From an uncultured Gammaproteobacteria bacterium (GTDB lineage: Bacteria; Pseudomonadota; Gammaproteobacteria; UBA9214), in contig CAJQPV010000231.1 in the NCBI GenBank assembly GCA_905480305.1, positions 1-5,759 on the forward strand: a stretch of 5,759 nucleotides of DNA, written 5' to 3'. The notes below the pieces were generated by a model. That model was not told the origin of the DNA. It saw only the letters and a list, made by a program, of their open reading frames with translations, and did no database searches. Shown here piece by piece: positions 1-4,415 of this stretch (position 1 is the stretch's first letter; each line of letters starts with the position of its first letter). Position numbers and translations under genes: made by a program.

Positions 1-54
1 TTTCACCGCCAGTCAGGATCAACGAGGCCAGTATTGATTGCTCTGTTTGCTTGA
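1..54 (+). CDS. Possible 3' end of an upstream gene (partial, uncertain)
   Basis: Frame 1 is open from the window edge for 17 codons and stops at TGA 52-54, reading FHRQSGSTRPVLIALFA. This is too short to recognise a family. The only support is positional: the TGA is the first triplet of a dispersed repeat whose other copy (4271-4306) also begins with a TGA, and that TGA is the genuine stop codon of the methyltransferase. The minus strand is also open here (GTG at 73-71, reading leftward), so a divergent gene start is an alternative. The call is inference and weak. Confidence 0.2.
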   Translation, partial: FHRQSGSTRPVLIALFA

Positions 55-87
55 TCAATCGATCCTCAGCCACTGCTGTCCCACTTA
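52..87 (+). repeat. Dispersed 36-bp repeat, copy 1
   Basis: This segment aligns without gaps to 4271-4306 with 30 of 36 bases identical. The first 11 bases (TGATCAATCGA) match exactly, and so do the last eight (CCCCACTTA-like end, shared CCCACTTA). It runs directly into the left arm of the GC-rich palindromic element that starts at about 82. Part of its right end (CACTTAC before the CCCTCTCCC arm) is also seen at 357-363. Both full copies are in the same orientation, so they are not terminal inverted repeats of one transposon. Origin unknown. Confidence 0.6.
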
Positions 88-211
88 CTCCCTCTCCCTC
101 CGGGACGCCGACATGGATGTACGCGGTAGAGCGCCAACAGTAGGCGCTTTAGGCGACGCAGGAAGCCAAAGCCAAGAGGGTTGGGGAGAGCGAAGCGAGG
201 GGCCGGGGATA
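82..211 (+). repeat. GC-rich palindromic element, copy interrupted by 69 bp
   Basis: The outer parts match the uninterrupted copy at 357-412. Positions 82-105 match 357-380 at 23 of 24 bases, and 175-207 match 380-412 at all 33 bases. Between them lie about 69 bases (106-174) that are absent from the other copy. The left part carries the CCCTCTCCC arm. The matching GGGAGAGGG arm has been split by the extra segment. Elements of this CCCTCTCCC/GGGAGAGGG type are common in intergenic DNA of proteobacteria and are thought to be non-autonomous. No coding potential is evident. Confidence 0.75.
106..174. repeat. Segment inserted in the palindromic element, with its own hairpin
   Basis: This stretch is missing from the sister copy at 357-412. 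It contains a 9-bp stem, 127-135 (TAGAGCGCC) with 143-151 (GGCGCTTTA), around a 7-nt loop; one pair is G-T. A smaller palindrome, ACATGGATGT, lies at 111-120. No target-site duplication is evident at the two junctions. It may be a second palindromic element nested in the first, or the sister copy may have lost it; one window cannot tell these apart. Confidence 0.5.
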
Positions 212-236
212 AAATAAAAGCTACCGCCTGTATTTA

Positions 237-273
237 TACCCCCTCTCCCTGGCCCTCTCCCGGAAGGAGAGGG
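237..273. repeat. Third palindromic element with 8-bp perfect hairpin
   Basis: Positions 237-250 repeat the left arm of the element at 361-374 exactly (14 of 14). They are followed by a second CCCTCTCC arm at 253-260 that pairs perfectly with GGAGAGGG at 266-273 around the 5-nt loop CGGAA. There is no T tract after the stem, so it is not a typical intrinsic terminator. It directly precedes the first 78-bp unit, just as the element at 357-412 precedes the second. Confidence 0.7.
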
Positions 274-351
274 AATGATCTGTTTGTATTGTTGTAGTTG
301 GTGTTCATGTTCATACATAGTTCAACATCATAAAACCACTGAAACAGTCGC
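274..351 (+). repeat. 78-bp direct repeat, unit A
   Basis: This unit aligns without gaps to 413-490 with 70 of 78 bases identical. All eight differences are transitions (A/G or C/T). It is AT-richer than the flanking palindromic elements and sits between two of them, at 237-273 and 357-412. No open reading frame of interest runs through it. Its period with unit B is 139 bp (unit plus palindromic element), which suggests tandem duplication of a composite block or insertion of the palindromic element next to both copies. Confidence 0.85.
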
Positions 352-356
352 TGTCG

Positions 357-412
357 CACTTACCCCCTCTCCCTCCGGGAGAGGGTTGGGGAGAGCGAAG
401 CGAGGGGCCGGG
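357..412. repeat. GC-rich palindromic element, intact copy
   Basis: The core is a perfect 9-bp inverted repeat, CCCTCTCCC at 365-373 and GGGAGAGGG at 377-385, with a 3-nt TCC loop. It is followed by a purine-rich tail with TTGGGGAGAG and GGGGCCGGG. The tail is identical to 175-207. It lies between the 78-bp units A and B. A stem this stable could act on mRNA or DNA structure, but no T tract follows it and it is about 270 bp from the next start codon. Confidence 0.8.
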
Positions 413-490
413 AATAATCTGTTTGCATTGTCGTAGCTGGTATTCATGTCCATACATAATTCAACATTATAAAACCACTGAAACAGTCGC
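413..490 (+). repeat. 78-bp direct repeat, unit B
   Basis: Second copy of the 274-351 unit, 70 of 78 bases identical. The match ends sharply after AAACAGTCGC at 490. Beyond this unit A continues into a palindromic element while unit B continues into unique sequence leading to the exporter gene. The unit boundary is therefore well defined on the right. Confidence 0.85.
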
Positions 491-653
491 ATACAACCTA
501 CATTTGTATCTATTAAGCGGGACAGCAGTGATCCTCACCCCGTTGATACAGGTTATCCAGGACTCAGCGACGATACCGTTAAACGCTGACAACTGGCAAA
601 CGCAAACAACCCGGCGCACAATGCTGCACTTTCGTACCTGAAACCCTTTCGAT
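491..653 (+). other. Leader region of the ABC exporter gene; no clear promoter
   Basis: About 160 bases of unique sequence between the repeats and the exporter start. A short inverted repeat, ATACAA (491-496) and TTGTAT (504-509), has a 7-nt loop. Isolated promoter-like hexamers such as TTGATA at 543 and CTGACA at 586 have no matching -10 box at the proper distance. The promoter must lie here or within the repeats, but I cannot place it. No gene is supported in this stretch. Confidence 0.4.
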
Positions 654-2471
654 ATGCCAAGAAGCAAACAAAACACCATAGCCGAACAACGTCCGCCCAG
701 CCGTAATCTGCGCGTACTTAAACAACTGCTCACCTTCCTGCGACCTTACCGCAGCGCGGTGCTGGGTGCCGTAATCGCGTTGCTGATCGCGGCTGGCGCC
801 GTGCTCGGTTTCGGCGTGGTGCTGCAACGGGTTGTCGATCACGGCCTGAGCAGCGGCTCGGGTGCCGCATTGAACCAGGCACTGCTGCTATTCCTGATCG
901 TGATCACGGTAATGTCGGCTTCGGTGGCGGCCCGTGTCTACCTGGTCACATGGATCGGTGAACGGGTAGTGGCCGATATCCGCAAGGCGGTATTTGCCAA
1001 AGTGCTCAAACTGGAGCCGGCTTTTTTCGAAGTAACACGCACCGGCGAAGTCATCTCGCGCCTGACTACGGATACCTCGCTGCTACAGGTGGTAGTCGGT
1101 TCTACGCTGGCGATCGCAGTACGCAATGTCCTGCTGATCAGCGGTGGACTGGTGATGCTGACCATCACCAGTGGCAAGCTGGCGTTGCTGGTCTTGCTTG
1201 GCGTTCCCGTTGCGGTGATACCGTTATGGCTGCTCGGGCACCGGGTGCGCAGTCTGTCGCGCAGCAGCCAGGACCGGATTGCCGATATCGGCGCCATGAT
1301 CGATGAAGTGCTTTACGGTATCCGCACCGTGCAGGCGTTCTGTCACGAGCACATCGACCGCCAGCGTTACGGCAAGCATGTAGAGGCCGCTTTCGATGCC
1401 GCCATTCGGCGCACCCGCGTCAGCGCGCTGCTCACGGCCACGGTGATGTTGTTCACGTTTGTCGCGGTCAGTATCGTGCTGTGGGTAGGTGGCCATGACG
1501 TGCTTGCCGGGCGCATCAGTGGCGGGCAGCTCTCGGCCTTTGTGTTTTATGCCCTGCTGGTCGCCGGTTCGGTGGGCGCGCTAAGCGAGGTGGCCGGCGA
1601 CCTGCTGCGTGCCGCCGGCGCCACCGAACGGCTGTTGGAACTGCTCAACACCGAACCCGTCATAGCCACGCCGGCTGCGCCGGTGGCGCTGCCTATACCT
1701 GCGCGTGGCGAGGTGCAGTTACGCGATGTCACTTTCCGTTACCCGTCGCGCCCCGACAGCCCGGCACTCAGCGAACTGTCACTGACATTGGAGCCTGGCC
1801 AGAAGGTGGCGCTGGTCGGCCCGTCTGGCGCCGGCAAATCTACGGTGCTGCAACTGCTGTTGCGCTTCTACGACCCGGACGCCGGTGTGATTCGCTTTGA
1901 TGGTGTCGATATCCGCCAGGCCGATCAGCAACAGCTGCGTCAGCGCATGGCACTGGTGCCACAGGACCCGGTCATCTTCGGCGCCGATGCCTGGGAGAAC
2001 ATCCGCTACGGTTTTCCCGCGGTAAGCGATGCCGACGTGCGGCGCGCCGCCGAGGCCGCACACGCCACGGAATTTCTCGACCAGTTACCACAGGGCTTCA
2101 ATACCTTCCTCGGTGAACGCGGCGTGCGGCTGTCCGGTGGACAACGCCAACGCATCGCCATCGCCCGCGCCATACTGCGCGACCCGGCCGTGCTGCTGCT
2201 CGATGAAGCCACCAGTTCCCTGGACGCCGAAAGCGAACGCCTGGTTCAGGAGGCGCTGGAACAACTGATGCAGGCGCGCACCACGCTCATTATTGCGCAT
2301 CGTCTTGCGACGGTACGCAAGGTAGACCGGATCCTGGTGATGGATAGCGGCCGTATCGTTGCCAGCGGTCAGCATGACGAACTGGTCGCAGCAGACGGGC
2401 TCTATGCGCGGCTGGCCGCACTACAGTTCCGCGATACTCCGGAGCTCCCGGTGCAGCCTGCCGATGTGTAG
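654..2471 (+). CDS. ABC exporter half-transporter, MsbA-related (permease fused to ATPase)
   Basis: A 605-residue inner-membrane protein with the type IV exporter layout: six predicted transmembrane helices (about residues 35-325) followed by a nucleotide-binding domain (about 355-590). Visible motifs are Walker A GPSGAGKST (389-397), Q-loop Q437, signature LSGGQ (493-497), Walker B VLLLDE (513-518) and switch H549, so the ATPase looks fully competent. It should act as a homodimer that uses ATP to export lipids or other amphipathic compounds; the substrate is not readable from sequence. It most resembles the MsbA-related lipid/drug exporter group rather than canonical msbA, and no lpxK lies next to it. 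The ATG at 654 is the first available start, because a TGA lies five codons upstream at 639. No good Shine-Dalgarno sequence precedes it. The stop codon TAG falls inside a REP-like element. The gene is monocistronic in appearance. Confidence 0.93.
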   Translation: MPRSKQNTIAEQRPPSRNLRVLKQLLTFLRPYRSAVLGAVIALLIAAGAVLGFGVVLQRVVDHGLSSGSGAALNQALLLFLIVITVMSASVAARVYLVTWIGERVVADIRKAVFAKVLKLEPAFFEVTRTGEVISRLTTDTSLLQVVVGSTLAIAVRNVLLISGGLVMLTITSGKLALLVLLGVPVAVIPLWLLGHRVRSLSRSSQDRIADIGAMIDEVLYGIRTVQAFCHEHIDRQRYGKHVEAAFDAAIRRTRVSALLTATVMLFTFVAVSIVLWVGGHDVLAGRISGGQLSAFVFYALLVAGSVGALSEVAGDLLRAAGATERLLELLNTEPVIATPAAPVALPIPARGEVQLRDVTFRYPSRPDSPALSELSLTLEPGQKVALVGPSGAGKSTVLQLLLRFYDPDAGVIRFDGVDIRQADQQQLRQRMALVPQDPVIFGADAWENIRYGFPAVSDADVRRAAEAAHATEFLDQLPQGFNTFLGERGVRLSGGQRQRIAIARAILRDPAVLLLDEATSSLDAESERLVQEALEQLMQARTTLIIAHRLATVRKVDRILVMDSGRIVASGQHDELVAADGLYARLAALQFRDTPELPVQPADV

Positions 2472-2536
2472 GAGCGCCGCCCCCGGCGCGAATCACGGCG
2501 AGAAGCTTCCGCATCCTGCTCACGACCCTCGCCTAC
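2468..2536. repeat. REP/BIME-like element with GTAG head overlapping the exporter stop codon
   Basis: GTAG at 2468-2471 is followed by GAGCG and a 6-bp perfect stem, GCGCCG (2474-2479) with CGGCGC (2484-2489), loop CCCC, then GCGAAT. A GTAG tetranucleotide before an imperfect palindrome is the hallmark of REP sequences mobilised by RAYT (TnpA-REP) proteins in pseudomonads, xanthomonads and relatives. A second, inverted half follows: GGCGAG (2497-2502) pairs with CTCGCC (2528-2533), and CTAC at 2533-2536 is the reverse complement of the head. The last three bases of the first head are the TAG stop codon. The element may stabilise the 3' end of the exporter mRNA. Confidence 0.6.
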
Positions 2537-2595
2537 AACAGTATATGCTGCAATGACCGGGTAAAGACCACGCCCACCGGACCAGGACCAGCCCC

Positions 2596-2613
2596 TGATA
2601 TAAAAAGTATACT
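2596..2613 (+). promoter_or_regulatory. Candidate sigma-70 promoter for yceH
   Basis: An extended -10 element reads TG at 2596-2597, one base, then TATAAA at 2599-2604 (five of six consensus bases). An overlapping alternative -10, TATACT, is at 2608-2613. No good -35 box is seen upstream, which an extended -10 can tolerate. Transcription would begin at about 2611-2620 and give a leader of 30-40 nt. Confidence 0.5.
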
Positions 2614-2637
2614 ATCACCGGAATCAGCAACAACTAT

Positions 2638-2643
2638 GGAGGA
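2638..2643 (+). promoter_or_regulatory. Ribosome binding site that fixes the yceH GTG start
   Basis: GGAGGA lies five bases before the GTG at 2649. An ATG at 2636 overlaps this site but is out of frame with yceH. The strong Shine-Dalgarno sequence and the family's N-terminal pattern both support the GTG. Confidence 0.8.
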
Positions 2644-2648
2644 CATTA

Positions 2649-3335
2649 GTGGACATTCGCCTGACACCCCATGAAGCGCGCGTAATTGGCTGCCTGCTTG
2701 AAAAACATCGCACCACCCCTGAACACTACCCGCTTTCACTCAATGCACTCACCAATGCCTGCAACCAGAAAAGCAGCCGCGACCCGATACTGGCACTCGA
2801 CGAAGCCACGGTGCAGGACACAGTCGATACCCTGATGAAGAAGCACTATGTCGTCGAGAAAAGCGGCTTCAGCAGTCGCGTCACCAAGTACCAGCACCGG
2901 TTCTGCAATAGCGAATTCGGCGCCCTGCAGTTTTCCGGGCAGGAACTCGGCATTGTGTGCGTGTTGCTGTTGCGCGGACCCCAGACCCCGGGTGAACTGC
3001 GCACCCGCACCGAGCGCCTGTGCAAATTCCAGGATACCCGCGAGGTCGAGTCGACACTCATCCAACTCATGCAGCGTGACGATGGTCCCTTCGTGACGAA
3101 GCTTCCCCGTGAAGCGGGGAAACGTGAGAGCCGCTTTGCACACCTGTTTGGTAACGACACAGAAATGCACGAGGCTGCTGCGCCTGACGATGCGGTGTCA
3201 GCCGGACCGGACACGGATGCTGACCGTATAGTGCAGCTTGAGCAGTTGGTCAAGCAGCTGCGCGATGAGATGGCAACCTTGAAGGCACGGCTTGACCGGA
3301 TTTCACCTGAGCAGGACCCTGGCAGCATGCCATAA
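2649..3335 (+). CDS. yceH: YceH family protein (DUF480), tandem winged helix
   Basis: A 228-residue soluble protein. The N-terminus ([16 protein letters not shown]), the [25 protein letters not shown] block (about 26-46), [15 protein letters not shown] (about 77-91), [13 protein letters not shown] (about 106-118) and [17 protein letters not shown] (about 145-161) match the conserved blocks of E. coli YceH, which is about 215 residues long. The family folds as two winged-helix domains. Its biological role is poorly defined, although the fold suggests nucleic-acid or protein binding. After residue 165 comes an acidic, alanine- and aspartate-rich linker, then a probable coiled coil (about 195-220, [21 protein letters not shown]) that could drive dimerisation. 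The GTG start has a GGAGGA site five bases upstream. It has its own promoter candidate and no coupled neighbour, so context adds little about function. Confidence 0.94.
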   Translation: MDIRLTPHEARVIGCLLEKHRTTPEHYPLSLNALTNACNQKSSRDPILALDEATVQDTVDTLMKKHYVVEKSGFSSRVTKYQHRFCNSEFGALQFSGQELGIVCVLLLRGPQTPGELRTRTERLCKFQDTREVESTLIQLMQRDDGPFVTKLPREAGKRESRFAHLFGNDTEMHEAAAPDDAVSAGPDTDADRIVQLEQLVKQLRDEMATLKARLDRISPEQDPGSMP

Positions 3336-3376
3336 ATGCAAATCAGGGACTGCAGGCGGAATCAACCACAACATAA

Positions 3377-3396
3377 CCGGAGTTGGTCGCTCCCGG
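3377..3396. other. Short inverted repeat between yceH and the methyltransferase gene
   Basis: CCGGAG (3377-3382) pairs with CTCCCGG (3390-3396) around a 7-nt loop with one bulged C. No T tract follows, so it is a poor intrinsic terminator. It could shorten read-through or be chance in GC-rich DNA. Confidence 0.25.
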
Positions 3397-3400
3397 CGCC

Positions 3401-3428
3401 CTGCCTCCCGCGATACACCGTCTATACT
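3401..3428 (+). promoter_or_regulatory. Weak candidate promoter for the methyltransferase gene
   Basis: TATACT at 3423-3428 matches the -10 consensus at five of six bases. CTGCCT at 3401-3406, 16 bp upstream, matches the -35 at three of six. A transcript from here would start around 3435, just before the ribosome binding site at 3437. That would exclude the upstream TTG start from translation. Confidence 0.35.
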
Positions 3429-3436
3429 GTGACAAA

Positions 3437-3441
3437 GGGAG
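3437..3441 (+). promoter_or_regulatory. Ribosome binding site for the methyltransferase ATG at 3449
   Basis: GGGAG with a 7-nt spacer to the ATG at 3449. A second ATG at 3444 is in another frame and meets TGA after one codon. The site favours 3449 over the in-frame TTG at 3383. Confidence 0.7.
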
Positions 3442-3448
3442 CCATGAA

Positions 3449-4273
3449 ATGAAAGACAGCGTCGCCGCACACTACACCGATGGCCAGTTGCTCAACCGAA
3501 TCCTGAGCGGGGTACAAGCCATCGGCAAGACACCCGACACGGTCAGCGTGGATGAACTGGCGCCGGTGGATGAATTTCATATCGGCGGGCGCCAGGCTTC
3601 AGATGACTTCATCAGTCAACTGCAACTGTCGGCAGATGATCACACACTGGATGTGGGTTGTGGCATTGGTGGCACCTCCCGGTTCGTCGCCAGTCGCTTC
3701 GGCTGTCGCGTCACCGGCATCGACCTGACCCCCGAGTTCGTCTCAACCGGACAGTCCCTGTGCGACTGGGTTGGCCTGTCCGATCAAGTCGAACTGCACC
3801 AGGGTGATGCCACGGCGATGCCCTTTAGCGATGAAAGTTTTGACGCGGCCTTTATGCTTCACGTCGGCATGAATATCGCCAGCAAGGACGCATTGTTTGC
3901 CGAGGTATTTCGCCTGATAAAACCAGATGCATTATTTGGTGTTTACGACGTAATGCAGACCAGTGACGAACCACTGACCTACCCGGTTCCCTGGTCCTCC
4001 GAACCCGGCACCAGTGCACTGGCCACCCGGGAACAATATATCGAGGCACTCGAGCAGGCCGGTTTCGACATCATCAAGATACGCGACCGGCGGGAATTTG
4101 CGGCAGATTTTTTTGCCGAAACCCGCCGACGCATGGAGCAAGCGGGTGGCTCTCCGCCATTGGGTGTGCACATCGCCATGGGTGCATCGGCACCCGTCAA
4201 GATCAGAAACATGGTGGATAATATTGCCGCCGGACGCGTTTCACCGGTCGAGATCATCGTTGTCAAGAACTGA
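3449..4273 (+). CDS. Class I SAM-dependent methyltransferase, substrate unknown
   Basis: A 274-residue cytosolic enzyme with a Rossmann-type methyltransferase domain. Motif I is LDVGCGIGG (67-75), which binds SAM. The acidic residue after strand 2 is D92 in VTGIDLTPEFV. A GDATAMPF motif begins at G119, and FDAAF and a post-motif FRLIKP region follow. The architecture is that of the UbiE / Methyltransf_11 type, as in small-molecule C-, N- and O-methyltransferases. A DEFHIGGRQA block before motif I is shared with related uncharacterised methyltransferases and probably shapes the substrate site. An in-frame TTG at 3383 would add 22 residues (MVAPGALPPAIHRLYCDKGS...) with no ribosome binding site and no domain, so I chose ATG 3449. 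The neighbours give no substrate hint. The stop codon TGA coincides with the start of a dispersed repeat. Confidence 0.87.
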   Translation: MKDSVAAHYTDGQLLNRILSGVQAIGKTPDTVSVDELAPVDEFHIGGRQASDDFISQLQLSADDHTLDVGCGIGGTSRFVASRFGCRVTGIDLTPEFVSTGQSLCDWVGLSDQVELHQGDATAMPFSDESFDAAFMLHVGMNIASKDALFAEVFRLIKPDALFGVYDVMQTSDEPLTYPVPWSSEPGTSALATREQYIEALEQAGFDIIKIRDRREFAADFFAETRRRMEQAGGSPPLGVHIAMGASAPVKIRNMVDNIAAGRVSPVEIIVVKN

Positions 4274-4306
4274 TCAATCGACACTGACCCAGTGCTGCCC
4301 CACTTA
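4271..4306 (+). repeat. Dispersed 36-bp repeat, copy 2, starting at the methyltransferase stop codon
   Basis: Aligned to 52-87 with 30 of 36 bases identical and no gaps. The first three bases are the TGA stop of the methyltransferase gene. After CCCCACTTA the sequence diverges: no palindromic element follows here, unlike copy 1. Confidence 0.6.
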
Positions 4307-4308
4307 TC

Positions 4309-4327
4309 GATCTGCTATTGCAGAATC
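4309..4327. other. Small hairpin downstream of the methyltransferase gene
   Basis: TCTGC (4311-4315) pairs perfectly with GCAGA (4320-4324) around the loop TATT, and flanking bases extend the stem across a bulged A. The following bases (ATCTCTTGTGG) contain only a weak T-rich stretch. It could be a poor terminator; no better one is visible in the 142-bp gap. Confidence 0.3.
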
Positions 4328-4369
4328 TCTTGTGGACGACCAGTGGTTTAATTTGGTCCTGTTACCCTT

Positions 4370-4398
4370 AAGACAAGGCGTTGTTGAATCCGCATAAT
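4370..4398 (+). promoter_or_regulatory. Candidate sigma-70 promoter for the histidine kinase gene
   Basis: AAGACA at 4370-4375 (four of six -35 consensus bases) and CATAAT at 4393-4398 (five of six -10 bases) are separated by exactly 17 bp. Transcription would start near 4405, about 10 nt before the ATG at 4416, so the message would be almost leaderless. That fits the absence of a Shine-Dalgarno sequence. Confidence 0.4.
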
Positions 4399-4415
4399 GT
4401 ATCCTACTTTTTGCC

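Noticed and set aside
1..73. Minus-strand open frame from GTG 73-71 running off the left edge (reads VAEDRLIKQTEQSILASL...)
   Set aside because: It looks mildly protein-like, but its start lies inside a dispersed repeat, the Shine-Dalgarno match is poor, and only 24 codons are visible. Kept only as an alternative to the plus-strand partial gene.
85..318. Minus-strand 77-codon open frame across the palindromic repeats
   Set aside because: It is made of GC-rich palindromic repeat sequence, and its PSPSGRGPGRGG-type product is typical of translated repeats.
365..385. Intrinsic terminator at the 9-bp perfect hairpin
   Set aside because: There is no T tract on either side, and the same sequence recurs as part of a repeat family.
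274..490. CRISPR array
   Set aside because: There are only two 78-bp copies, too long for CRISPR repeats. The spacer is itself a repeated palindromic element and no cas gene is nearby.
274..490. Template/variable repeat pair of a diversity-generating retroelement
   Set aside because: The differences are transitions in both directions rather than changes confined to template adenines, and there is no reverse transcriptase or target gene.
423..641. Plus-strand 72-codon open frame upstream of the exporter
   Set aside because: It starts inside the 78-bp repeat unit B with no ribosome binding site and its composition is not protein-like.
2636..2648. ATG at 2636 as the yceH start
   Set aside because: It is out of frame with yceH and overlaps the GGAGGA ribosome binding site.
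2736..3328. Two long minus-strand open frames opposite yceH
   Set aside because: They are antisense shadows of a strongly conserved gene, with no recognisable product.
3383..3448. TTG start giving a 296-residue methyltransferase
   Set aside because: No ribosome binding site precedes it, the extra 22 residues lack family character, and a good GGGAG site precedes ATG 3449.
52..4306. Composite transposon bounded by the 36-bp repeats
   Set aside because: The copies are short, in direct orientation and only 30/36 identical; there is no transposase and no target duplication was seen.
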